Notes under the pieces: generated by a model
What the model was told of the DNA's origin: nothing
The model's database searches: none
Seen by the model: the letters and a program-made list of their open reading frames with translations, nothing else
Part shown: positions 45,345 through 53,336 of the stretch, piece after piece
How the letters are laid out: every line of letters starts with the position of its first letter
How positions within the stretch are numbered: position 1 is the stretch's first letter
From: Novosphingobium sp. 28-62-57
GTDB taxonomy: Bacteria; Pseudomonadota; Alphaproteobacteria; Sphingomonadales; Sphingomonadaceae
DNA: 64,000 nt
Assembly (NCBI GenBank): GCA_002256985.1
Contig: NCGO01000013.1
Span: 1-64,000 of the forward strand
Reading direction: 5' to 3'
Translations under genes and position numbers: made by a program

Positions 45345-45432
45345 CGCCCGGTGGAGACGGACGCTGGTTTTTACCAACGCCCGGTGGAGACGGGCGCCGG
45401 TTTGATCAGCGCCCGGTGGAGACGGGCGCCGA
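45345..45432. repeat. Three tandem 32-33 bp repeats downstream of fliC
   Basis: Three copies of CGCCCGGTGGAGACGG(A/G)CGC(T/C)GG start at 45345, 45378 and 45410. Each copy can form a hairpin (GCGCCCG / CGGGCGC), the second and third perfectly. The spacers are T-rich (GGTTTTTAC, GGTTTGATC). They fill the gap between the convergent cyclase and flagellin genes. A multiple-hairpin terminator for the abundant flagellin message is likely; a CRISPR array is excluded by the copy number and spacer length. Confidence 0.85.
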
Positions 45433-45445
45433 TCGGTTGAGAAAC

Positions 45446-46273
45446 TTACCGCAGCAGCGACAGCACGTTCTGCTGGCTCTGGTTGGCCTGCGCCAGCATC
45501 GCGGTCGATGCCTGGCTCAGGATCTGGGCCTTGGCCATCGCCGTGGTTTCGGCCGAATAGTCGGTATCCTGAATGCGCGAACGGGCATCCGAAATGTTGG
45601 TGATGTTGTCGTTCAGGTTGTTCACCACCGATTCCAGACGGTTGATGCCTGCACCCAGCGTGGAACGGGCGCTGGAGATGGCATCGAGGTCGGTGTCGAG
45701 CGTGGCGAGCGCCGCATTTGCAGCCGTCGCGCTTGAAACGTCATAGGAACCTGCCGCACCACCCGAAGCGGTCAGCGCGGTAAGGTCAGCCATCGTCAGG
45801 TCAACCGTATCCGCACCGGTTGAACCGGTCTGCACCGTGACAGTGGCCACCGATGCATCGAACAGCGCAACGCCGTTGAACTCGGTGTTGGTGGCGATCT
45901 GATCGATCTGCGCGGTCAGCTCGTCAACTTCGGTCTGCATATAGGCACGGTCGGTGGCGTCCTGATAGGTGCCCGATGCCGACTGCACAGCCAGTTCACG
46001 CACACGCTGCAACATGTTCGCAACTTCGTTCAGCGCGCCTTCGGCGGTCTGAGCAAGGCTGATGCCGTCGTTCGAGTTGCGCACGGCCTGGCTCATGCCG
46101 CGGATTTGCGAAGTCATGCTCGTTGCAATGGCAAGGCCTGCCGCGTCGTCCTTCGCGCCATTGATGCGCTTGCCGGTCGAAAGGCGCTCCATTGCCGTGC
46201 CGAGCATCTTGGATGCACCGGTTGCAGAATTGCTAGCGCGGATAGCGCTGATGTTGGTGTTGATAACGGCCAT
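45446..46273 (-). CDS. fliC: Flagellin
   Basis: Filament subunit, 275 residues, a small flagellin with nearly only the D0 and D1 domains. The N-terminus (MAVINTNISAIRASNS, then TGKRINGAKDDAAGLAIA) and the C-terminus (SRIQDTDYSAETTAMAKAQIL and the end NQSQQNVLSLLR) are canonical. The variable middle (about 140-200) is short and Thr/Ala-rich. ATG 46273 follows GGAGACTGGAAA. The promoter region contains two palindromic activator-like sites and a possible sigma-28 box. The leftward frame extends further upstream but is antisense to the regulator gene and not real. Confidence 0.96.
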   Translation of the reverse strand: MAVINTNISAIRASNSATGASKMLGTAMERLSTGKRINGAKDDAAGLAIATSMTSQIRGMSQAVRNSNDGISLAQTAEGALNEVANMLQRVRELAVQSASGTYQDATDRAYMQTEVDELTAQIDQIATNTEFNGVALFDASVATVTVQTGSTGADTVDLTMADLTALTASGGAAGSYDVSSATAANAALATLDTDLDAISSARSTLGAGINRLESVVNNLNDNITNISDARSRIQDTDYSAETTAMAKAQILSQASTAMLAQANQSQQNVLSLLR

Positions 46274-46353
46274 TTTTCCAGTCTCCGATGTGGGGGTGTC
46301 GTCCCGAATGGACTGCCGGGCCAAGGGGATCGACGCGGCTGTCGAGACTAAGA

Positions 46354-46403
46354 CCGGCAAAGGCCTGCCGGTTTTAAGCCGCCACCCGGCAAAAGCCTGC
46401 CGG
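46354..46403. promoter_or_regulatory. Twin FlbD/ftr-like palindromes in the fliC-flbD gap
   Basis: Two near-identical 18-bp palindromes, CCGGCAAAGGCCTGCCGG (46354-46371) and CCGGCAAAAGCCTGCCGG (46386-46403), are spaced 32 bp apart (about three helical turns). They lie between the divergent flagellin and activator genes, 81 bp before the flagellin start and 108 bp before the activator start. A possible sigma-28 box on the leftward strand (TTAAAACC ... GCCGGTCT) overlaps the first palindrome. A half-site TTTGCCGG lies at 46454. Confidence 0.65.
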
Positions 46404-46510
46404 TCATAGGTATTGGCACTAGGGGATTCCCTGCCCCTTAAAGTTTCAACCTGTTTGCCGGTTACGCGCGAAAGATGAGGCCACACAGGATGGTTAACAG
46501 GGGTTTCAAA

Positions 46511-47764
46511 ATGATTCGCGATTTCGGGGCATTGCAGTTCACCGAAGCGGCAGCGAAAGCCCATCCCGCGCTGGTGCAGCGCGCGGCGTCGGTGCTTTCG
46601 TCCTATGGCGCGCCGGGCGATGCCATGTTGGCAGACGCATTCGAAAACGCCACCGTGCCACCACGCACGCAGGCGGTCCTGCTTGAGCGCGCCAGCGCGC
46701 CTGCCATTGAACGCCAATCGGGCAGCCGCATTGCCACGCTGCGCTATGCCGATGGCGCAGGCGAGGCTGCGCTTGCCGCGCTGCTGGCCTGCGCGTCCAA
46801 GCCCGGTGCGCCAATCGCCGCTGATCCTGAAAGCCTGTCGGTTCTGGCCTTGGCGGAACGCATTGCCGCCACTGACATTCCTGTCCTGATCAACGGGCCC
46901 ACCGGCACCGGCAAGGAAGTCTTGAGCCGCTTCATCCACGAACGCTCGGCCCGCGCGGGCAAGCCGTTCATCGCGATCAATTGCGCTGCCATGCCCGAAG
47001 CCATGCTCGAAGCGCTGCTCTTCGGCCATCAGAAGGGGGCCTTCACCGGCGCCAATGCTGCCAGCGAAGGCTTTTTCCGCGCAGCCGATGGCGGCACGCT
47101 GTTGCTTGATGAAATCGCCGAAATGCCCCTGCCCCTGCAGGCCAAGCTGCTGCGCGCCTTGCAGGAAAGCGAAGTGGTGCCGCTGGGTGCCACCCAGCCG
47201 ATCAAGGTGGACGTGCGCGTCATCGCCTGCGCCAACCGCGATCTTCCGCTTGAGGTAGAGGAAGGCCGCTTCCGCGCCGACCTGTTCTACCGGCTCAACG
47301 TGTTCCCGCTGGCACTGCGGCCCCTGAACGAACGGCCCGCCGATATCGCCCCCCTCGCCTTTGCCATGGTGCTGCGCCATGCGGCCCAAAGCCCCTGGAT
47401 TTCGGATGAGGCGCTGGCGATGCTCAAGGGCCATTCCTGGCCGGGCAACGTGCGCGAACTGGAAAACGTGGTCCGCCGCGCGCTGGTGCTGGCTGGCACC
47501 GCCGAGGCGATCGGGCCGGAACACATCGCGTTTGACCGTACGACCCGCCTTGTCAGTGCGCCCATCGTGGCCCCTGAACTGACGGATGCCAGCCTTTCCA
47601 ACATCGTGCAGATGTCAGAAGCACGCGCGATCATCTCCACCTTGGAAGCCTGCAATGGCAGCCGCGTGGCCGCTGCCCGGCAGCTTGGCATCTCCGAGCG
47701 CACCTTGCGCTATCGCCTTGCCAGCTTCCGTGAGGCCGGGATTGCCGTGGGTGGCCGGCGATGA
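46511..47764 (+). CDS. FlbD-like sigma-54-dependent transcriptional activator
   Basis: An enhancer-binding protein of 417 residues that would activate sigma-54 flagellar promoters. The AAA+ domain has Walker A GPTGTGKE, the sigma-54-contacting GAFTGA loop (GHQKGAFTGANAAS) and Walker B-type LLLDEIAEM. The C-terminal helix-turn-helix is GSRVAAARQLGISERTLRYRL. The N-terminal 120 residues are not a recognisable receiver domain: no phospho-Asp or switch motif is visible, as in FlbD-type proteins with degenerate receivers. ATG 46511 has AGGGG upstream. Its stop overlaps fliE in ATGA. Confidence 0.88.
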   Translation: MIRDFGALQFTEAAAKAHPALVQRAASVLSSYGAPGDAMLADAFENATVPPRTQAVLLERASAPAIERQSGSRIATLRYADGAGEAALAALLACASKPGAPIAADPESLSVLALAERIAATDIPVLINGPTGTGKEVLSRFIHERSARAGKPFIAINCAAMPEAMLEALLFGHQKGAFTGANAASEGFFRAADGGTLLLDEIAEMPLPLQAKLLRALQESEVVPLGATQPIKVDVRVIACANRDLPLEVEEGRFRADLFYRLNVFPLALRPLNERPADIAPLAFAMVLRHAAQSPWISDEALAMLKGHSWPGNVRELENVVRRALVLAGTAEAIGPEHIAFDRTTRLVSAPIVAPELTDASLSNIVQMSEARAIISTLEACNGSRVAAARQLGISERTLRYRLASFREAGIAVGGRR

Positions 47765-48129
47765 GCGGCATCGGCGGCATTGGCGGTCGGGCAGCCGGCA
47801 TTCAGGATATCATGGCCCTGCGCCAACAGATCATGGAGCGCTCGCAACTGCTCCAGCAGGTCAGAGCGCCTGACACCACGCAAGGTGCGCAGGCCAGCTC
47901 CGGCCCGGCTGGCAGCTTTACCGATACGCTCAAGGGCGCGCTCGATTCCGTCAACGCCACCCAGCAGAAATCGTCAGAGATCAGCGCCGCTTATGAACGT
48001 GGCGAGGTGACCGATATCGCCAAGGTCATGCTGGCCCGGCAGGAATCCGGCGTCGCTTTCGAAGCCACGCTGCAAGTCCGCAACAAGCTGCTGAATGCCT
48101 ATCAGGACATCATGCGGATGGGAGTGTGA
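47761..48129 (+). CDS. fliE: Flagellar MS ring-rod junction protein FliE
   Basis: Small axial protein of 122 residues linking the MS ring and rod. The C-terminal half carries the conserved FliE segment SFTDTLKGALDSVNATQQKS, then EVTDIAKVMLARQESGVAFEATLQVRNKLLNAYQDIMRMGV. It is coupled to the activator gene by a 4-bp overlap, followed by fliF after 4 bp. Confidence 0.92.
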   Translation: MSGIGGIGGRAAGIQDIMALRQQIMERSQLLQQVRAPDTTQGAQASSGPAGSFTDTLKGALDSVNATQQKSSEISAAYERGEVTDIAKVMLARQESGVAFEATLQVRNKLLNAYQDIMRMGV

Positions 48130-48133
48130 GTAA

Positions 48134-49885
48134 ATGGCCGACCAGACCGACCAGACTTCGCCCACCACCTTCGGCGCATTGACCGATCCCGCCACCGGTG
48201 GCCCCGGCGCGCGGGCCAAGGCCTTTCTGGCGCAGCCACCCGTGCGCAAGATGCTGCCGTGGTTCGCAGGCATGTCCGCCGCTGGCCTCACCGGCGTGCT
48301 GTGGCTGGCCATGTCGCCCGCCCCGCAGCGCACGCTCTATAGCCAGCTTTCCGATGGCGAACGCGCCGAAGTGATCGCCAGCCTGGATAAGGCCGCCATC
48401 CCCTATCAGATTGATAGCGGCACCGGTGCCATCACTGTGGGCGAGGATGATCTGTACAAGGCGCGCATGGCCGCTGCTGCCGATGGCGCCATCGCCACGC
48501 CTGAAACCGGGCTGCAGATGCTCGACAAGTTGCCGATGGGCGCCAGCCGGGGCCTTGAAGGGCAACGTTTGAAAGCCGCGCGCGAACGGGAGCTGGAACT
48601 GACGATGATGGAGATTGACGGCGTCGAATCCGTCCGCGTCCATCTGGCCGAACCCGAAAAGTCGGTCTTCGTCCGCGACAACTTCGCCCCGTCAGCCTCG
48701 GTCATGGTCAAGCTGAAGAGCGGGCGACAGCTGACCGACAGCCAGGTCCGCGCCATCGTCAATCTCGTCGCAGGATCGGTGCCGGGCATGACGATTGATG
48801 CGGTGCGCGTGGTCGATCAGCATGGCCGCTTGCTGTCCGAACCGGGCGGGGTGGATGGAGACCGGCTCGAACTGCAGCAGCGCATGGAAGAAAAGTTGCG
48901 GCTGCAAGTGTCGCAATTGCTCACGCCGATGTTGGGCGAGGGCAATTTCTCGTCCGAAATTCAGGTCGATCTGGATATGGATCAGGTCACCTCCGCGCGC
49001 GAATCTTATGACAAGGAAGGCGTGGTCCGGCAGGAAAGCCAGAACGCATCGCAAACGGCCCAACCCGCCCCGGCACAAGGTGTGCCCGGCGTTACGGCCA
49101 ACACCCCGCCCCCTGCCACCGTGGCCCAGCCCGGCGCGCCCGCCGGAACGCCGCCCGCCGCCGCCGCGCCTGCGCCGCAAAACACCGAATCCAGCTCTAC
49201 CCGCACGTATGAACTGGGCCGCGAGGTGGCCGTGTCCAACCAGACACCGGGCAAGCTGCGCCGCCTGTCGGTGGCCGTCGCACTCAGTCAGGAGGCGATG
49301 GCCAAGGCCAAGCCGCAGGATATCGAACAGATCAAGCAGCTGGTCAGTGCTGCCGTGGGGGCAGACCCGGCGCGCGGCGATCAGGTGGCGGTGGCCGTCC
49401 GCGCGTTCAAACCGGCGGTAGAAGAGCCCATGCCCTTCTGGGAAACGCCGTGGTTTGCCACGATCCTGCGCAATGCCGTGGCACTGATCGCGGTGCTGCT
49501 GGTCCTGCTGCTGGGCGTGCGCCCGCTGATCAAGGCGCTGAAGCGCGAGCCGGACAAGGCAGCCGATGATCCCAAGGCCAAGAAGAAAAAGCGCAAGAAG
49601 GGCGAGAAAGACGAGGACGAGGAATCCGCCGAGGGCGAAGCGGCTGAGGGTGAAGCGGAAGCTGAAACCGAAGCCCCGGCAGAGGCCCCGGCCCCTCAGG
49701 TCACCGCCGAGGAAGTCGCCGCGGCGATCCAGCCTGCCCATAATCCTGAAACCGGCGTGATCGATGCCGAAGCGCTGGCCCGGCAGGTCAGTCTTGCCCA
49801 GCGTTTGGTCGAAGAAAAGCCCGACAACGCGCTGGTCGCCCTGAAGCAGATGCTGAAAACGCCCGAAGAAGAAGGTGCCGCATGA
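48134..49885 (+). CDS. fliF: Flagellar MS-ring protein FliF
   Basis: The MS ring subunit, 583 residues, normal length. An N-terminal transmembrane helix (about 42-58) precedes the periplasmic ring-building motifs (VRVHLAEPEKSVF). A long Ala/Pro/Glu-rich stretch with TAQPAPAQGVPG-type low complexity follows. A second transmembrane helix (about 445-465, NAVALIAVLLVLLLGV) leads to a charged KKKKRKKGEKDEDEE region and the C-terminal FliG-binding tail. It overlaps fliG by 4 bp. Confidence 0.95.
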   Translation: MADQTDQTSPTTFGALTDPATGGPGARAKAFLAQPPVRKMLPWFAGMSAAGLTGVLWLAMSPAPQRTLYSQLSDGERAEVIASLDKAAIPYQIDSGTGAITVGEDDLYKARMAAAADGAIATPETGLQMLDKLPMGASRGLEGQRLKAARERELELTMMEIDGVESVRVHLAEPEKSVFVRDNFAPSASVMVKLKSGRQLTDSQVRAIVNLVAGSVPGMTIDAVRVVDQHGRLLSEPGGVDGDRLELQQRMEEKLRLQVSQLLTPMLGEGNFSSEIQVDLDMDQVTSARESYDKEGVVRQESQNASQTAQPAPAQGVPGVTANTPPPATVAQPGAPAGTPPAAAAPAPQNTESSSTRTYELGREVAVSNQTPGKLRRLSVAVALSQEAMAKAKPQDIEQIKQLVSAAVGADPARGDQVAVAVRAFKPAVEEPMPFWETPWFATILRNAVALIAVLLVLLLGVRPLIKALKREPDKAADDPKAKKKKRKKGEKDEDEESAEGEAAEGEAEAETEAPAEAPAPQVTAEEVAAAIQPAHNPETGVIDAEALARQVSLAQRLVEEKPDNALVALKQMLKTPEEEGAA

Positions 49886-50916
49886 GCGAGATGACCGATA
49901 TCGTCGCAGAGAGCGAAGTCCAGATCTCCGATCCTGAACGCGCCGCCGTGATGGTCATGCTGCTGGACGACGATCAGGCCGCGCAGATCCTGTCAAAGCT
50001 GGAACCTGCCGAACTGCGCCTGCTGGGCGAAAAGATGTGTGCGCTGGGCGAAATCGGCCCGGTCGCCATCGCGCAGGCCATCGCCGGTTTCGTGGAGAAA
50101 ACCGAACGTCTGGGCCTGATCGCGCATGATCGCATCGGCCAGGTCCGCGCGCTCATGACCAAGGCGGTGGGCGAGGTGAAGGCCGACAATCTGATGCAGC
50201 GCATCGCGCCCGATGATCCCTCTCAAACGCCGACCATTGAACTGGCCCGTTGGCTCACCCCGCAAGTGATCGTGCCGCTGATCCGCGATGAACACCCGCA
50301 GGCGATTGCCGTGCTGCTGGTGCAGCTCGATCCCGAGGTGGCCGCCGCCGTGCTACATGGCCTTGCCGATGATATGCAGGCGCAGGTCGTCCACCGCATC
50401 GCCTCGCTCGGCCCGGTCGCGCCCGAAGCGATTGGCATGCTCGAAGACATGCTCAACCGCCGCATTGCCGAGTGCCATGGCACCGCCGCGCTTGCCATGG
50501 GTGGCCCGCGCGAGGCGGCTGACATCATCAACGCCTCGGCCCGCACGGTCGAAAAGCGCGTCATGCCCGAAATCGCCAAGCAGGACCGCCAGTTGGCCAA
50601 GGCCATCGAGAACGAGATGTTCAAGTTCGAACACCTCTATGCGCTGGATGACAAATCGATGGGTGCACTGCTGCGCGAGGTCGACAGCGATGCGCTGATC
50701 GCCGCATTGAAGGGCATTGCCGAGGAATTGCGCGATCCGTTCTTCCGCTCGATGTCGGCGCGTGCTGCCGATGGCATCCGCGATGAAATCAATGCGCGTG
50801 GGCGGATGAAAATGGCCGAAGTGATCGAGGCGCAAAAGGCCATGATCGCCGCCGCCCGCCGCCTCGCCGCCGAAGGGGTGATCGTGTTCGGCGCGGGCGA
50901 TGATGATTATGTCTGA
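49882..50916 (+). CDS. fliG: Flagellar motor switch protein FliG
   Basis: Rotor protein of the C-ring that receives torque from MotA, 344 residues. The N-terminal half starts SDPERAAVMVMLLDDDQAA and contains the EHPQAIAVLLVQLDPEVAA motif typical of FliG. The C-terminal motor domain includes the charged torque helix (DDKSMGALLREVDSDALIAALKG and REDPFF-like LRDPFFRSMSARAAD). It is coupled to fliF and overlaps the start of fliH. Confidence 0.96.
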   Translation: MSEMTDIVAESEVQISDPERAAVMVMLLDDDQAAQILSKLEPAELRLLGEKMCALGEIGPVAIAQAIAGFVEKTERLGLIAHDRIGQVRALMTKAVGEVKADNLMQRIAPDDPSQTPTIELARWLTPQVIVPLIRDEHPQAIAVLLVQLDPEVAAAVLHGLADDMQAQVVHRIASLGPVAPEAIGMLEDMLNRRIAECHGTAALAMGGPREAADIINASARTVEKRVMPEIAKQDRQLAKAIENEMFKFEHLYALDDKSMGALLREVDSDALIAALKGIAEELRDPFFRSMSARAADGIRDEINARGRMKMAEVIEAQKAMIAAARRLAAEGVIVFGAGDDDYV

Positions 50917-51559
50917 CACCTTGCGCGCGGTGTCTCTGGCAGACCTCGGACACCGGCCCACAGGCTTTGCGCATGACCGCCGCTTCTTGCCTGAAATGGT
51001 GATTCCTGAAGTGCACCTAGATGCACCTAGCGCGCACCTGGATGCACCAGACGACACACAAGTCCCTGAAACATCGCCGGAAGAAGCGCCTGATCCCGTG
51101 GCCGAAGCATGGGCCGAAGGTTATGCCCGCGGCCTTGGCGATGCGCAGGAAGCCGCCGCGCAAATCATCGCCGAACAGGACGCGGCACGCTCCCGGATCG
51201 AGCTGTCCCTCTCGCGCCTTGATGCTGCCATGCAGTCCGAATTGAAGGACCGCCTGCGCGAAACCGTGATCGCGCTGTGCGAATCCGCCATCGCGCCGGC
51301 CGCGCTCGATCCCGATGGCCTCACCCGCCGCGTCGAAGTTGCTGCCGCGATGCTCGCCCGCGCCGAAGATGCACGCGTAATTCGCCTTCATCCAGAAGAC
51401 CTTGCGCTGATCGCCGCGCGCCTGCCCGAAGACTGGCACTTCGAACCCGACGCTGCGCTGGAGCGCGGCGCGGTGCGGGTGGAGGGCGCGATTGGCGGGG
51501 TGGAGAATGGACCGGAGCAGTGGCGGCGGTCGATCGAGGAAGCGCTGCGGCAATGCTGA
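50909..51559 (+). CDS. fliH: Flagellar export regulator FliH
   Basis: Inhibitory partner of the FliI ATPase, 216 residues. A divergent N-terminal part (including a repeated HLDAP pair) is followed by the helical stretch AEAWAEGYARGLGDAQEAAAQ and a C-terminal FliH domain. Sequence conservation in FliH is low; the assignment rests on length, helical pattern and place between fliG and fliI. The ATG lies inside the end of fliG. Confidence 0.82.
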   Translation: MSDTLRAVSLADLGHRPTGFAHDRRFLPEMVIPEVHLDAPSAHLDAPDDTQVPETSPEEAPDPVAEAWAEGYARGLGDAQEAAAQIIAEQDAARSRIELSLSRLDAAMQSELKDRLRETVIALCESAIAPAALDPDGLTRRVEVAAAMLARAEDARVIRLHPEDLALIAARLPEDWHFEPDAALERGAVRVEGAIGGVENGPEQWRRSIEEALRQC

Positions 51560-52875
51560 ATTTTATCGAGCCGCTGCTGGATGGCATGGCGCTGTGCGAG
51601 CCCGATTTCACCCCGCCGCGCTATGGCCTGCTGGCCGCCTGTGATGGCGGAATGCTTGAAGTTTCAGGGCTTTCGGTGCCTATCGGCACGCAATGCCGCA
51701 TCGCGCATGGGGCTGGATCGTTGACGGCCGAGACCATCGGTTTCCGCAACGGGCGCACGCTGATGATGCTGCTCGGCGATCCCGTGCTGCTGCGCCCCGG
51801 CGCAAAAGTCCGTCCCGAAGGCCGCCCCGGCATGGTCCCGGTGGGCGAGGCATTTCTGGGCCGCGCGGTGGATGGCGAGGGCAAGCCGATTGATGGACTT
51901 GGGGCCATCAACAGCCGCCGCGAATGGCCTTCAGGCGGCGTGCGTGCTGCCGCGCTTGATCGGTCCCCGGTGCGCGAGAGTTTTGATACCGGCGTGCGGG
52001 CCTTGAATGCGCTGACCACCTTTGGCGTGGGCCAGCGCATTGGCATCATGGCGGGATCGGGCGTGGGCAAATCGGTGCTGCTCGACATGATCGCCCATGG
52101 CGCTGAGGCCGAGATAGTGATCGTGGGCCTGATTGGCGAGCGCGCGCGCGAAGTGTCTGATTTTGTTGAACGGCACATGCAAGGGGCCAAGCGCGAACGC
52201 TCGGTCATCGTGGCCGTGCCTGCCGACCACGCACCGAACTTGCGCATCCGTGGCGCGATGATGGCGACAGCCCTGGCCGAATATTTCCGCGCGCAAGGCA
52301 AGCGCGTGCTGCTGATCATGGACAGCCTGACACGCGTTGCCCACGCAGGCCGCGAAATTGCGCTGCTGCTGGGCGAACCGGGCGCGGCGCGCGGCTATCC
52401 GCCGTCGGCGCTTGCCACGATCACCAAGCTGGTGGAGCGTGCGGGCAATTCTGCGCAGAGCGGGGGCTCGGTGACAGGCCTCTACACCGTGCTGGCCGAT
52501 GGCGACAATCAGGACGATCCGGTGGTCGATACCGCGCGTTCGATCCTGGATGGGCACATCGTGCTCTCGCGCGATCTGGCCCAGCGCGGGCAATATCCCG
52601 CGATAGACATCGCCGCGTCGCTGAGCCGCGTGATGAACGACATCACCGCGCCCGAACACCAGAAAGCCGCGCGAACTTTCCGTGCATTGGTGGCCAGTTA
52701 TGAGGCCAATCGCGATCTGGTGCTGATGGGCGCTTACCGTTCTGGCGCAGACCCGCAGCTTGACCGCGCCATCACCATGCACGATGCGCTGACCAGCTTC
52801 ATCAGCCAGCCGCAGCGTGAGATCGTGCCGATGGCGGCCAGCGTTGCGGCGCTTACCGCACTGATCGGGCCATGA
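51553..52875 (+). CDS. fliI: Flagellum-specific ATPase FliI
   Basis: The export ATPase, 440 residues. Walker A AGSGVGKS and the GERAREVSDFVE motif of the F-type ATPase fold are present, with Walker B RVLLIMDSLTRVA and GYPPSALATITKLVERAG. I chose ATG 51553 (MLNFIEPLL), which overlaps the fliH stop by 7 bp; the frame is open further upstream through fliH. Confidence 0.95.
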   Translation: MLNFIEPLLDGMALCEPDFTPPRYGLLAACDGGMLEVSGLSVPIGTQCRIAHGAGSLTAETIGFRNGRTLMMLLGDPVLLRPGAKVRPEGRPGMVPVGEAFLGRAVDGEGKPIDGLGAINSRREWPSGGVRAAALDRSPVRESFDTGVRALNALTTFGVGQRIGIMAGSGVGKSVLLDMIAHGAEAEIVIVGLIGERAREVSDFVERHMQGAKRERSVIVAVPADHAPNLRIRGAMMATALAEYFRAQGKRVLLIMDSLTRVAHAGREIALLLGEPGAARGYPPSALATITKLVERAGNSAQSGGSVTGLYTVLADGDNQDDPVVDTARSILDGHIVLSRDLAQRGQYPAIDIAASLSRVMNDITAPEHQKAARTFRALVASYEANRDLVLMGAYRSGADPQLDRAITMHDALTSFISQPQREIVPMAASVAALTALIGP

Positions 52876-53303
52876 AGGAAGAACGCGCGCGGCTGGCCCG
52901 GCTACGGCGGCTGGAGCGCATCCGCGACATTGCCCGGCAGACCGCGCTGGCCGAAGCGGGCAAGGCTGAGGGCACGCTGGCGCAACTGCAATCGCTGGTT
53001 GAACGCACGAGCCGTCTGTCCGCCGATTACTCCGCCCGCACCGATCCGCGCGATGGGCACGGACTGCAGCAATTGCGGCACTTCGTGGCAGGCCTTGACC
53101 GCATCACCAACGGCACCCGCGCCGATGCGGAAAACGCCAAGCGGATCGCCGATGCCAAAGCGCAAGAAGCCGCCGCGGCAGAGCGCCGCCGTGCCGCTGT
53201 GGAAGAGCGGGCCGAAGCGCAGGCGCGCCTGATCGCACGGAAAATTGCCGCAGGAATAATTCCTGTCACGGGCAAGAAGCCAACTGGCACGGGTCTTGAA
53301 TAG
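52872..53303 (+). CDS. fliJ: Flagellar export protein FliJ
   Basis: A 143-residue charged, almost entirely helical protein: a long coiled coil of Arg, Glu and Ala (for example LARLRRLERIRDIARQTALAE). It is coupled to fliI by a 4-bp overlap. Such a coiled coil next to fliI is the FliJ stalk, which stimulates the ATPase. The sequence alone is too variable to prove it. Confidence 0.78.
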   Translation: MKEERARLARLRRLERIRDIARQTALAEAGKAEGTLAQLQSLVERTSRLSADYSARTDPRDGHGLQQLRHFVAGLDRITNGTRADAENAKRIADAKAQEAAAAERRRAAVEERAEAQARLIARKIAAGIIPVTGKKPTGTGLE

Positions 53304-53336
53304 ACAAGGTTAACGCCACCGCCGGAGACTGTGCCC

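Noticed and set aside
45345-45432. CRISPR-like short tandem repeats
   Set aside because: Only three copies, spacers of about 9 bp, each copy is a hairpin, and no cas genes are near.
46354-46403. The two palindromes as sigma-54 -24/-12 promoters of flagellin
   Set aside because: The GG to GC distance in the leftward reading (GGCAGGCTTTTGC and GGCAGGCCTTTGC) is 11, one base short of the required spacing; a regulator-site reading fits the symmetry better.
45446-47524. Leftward open frame of 692 codons covering flagellin and far beyond
   Set aside because: Only the first-translated 1250 bp are antisense to the activator gene and look like shadow coding; the flagellin itself starts at 46273 with a ribosome site and the canonical MAVINTN start.
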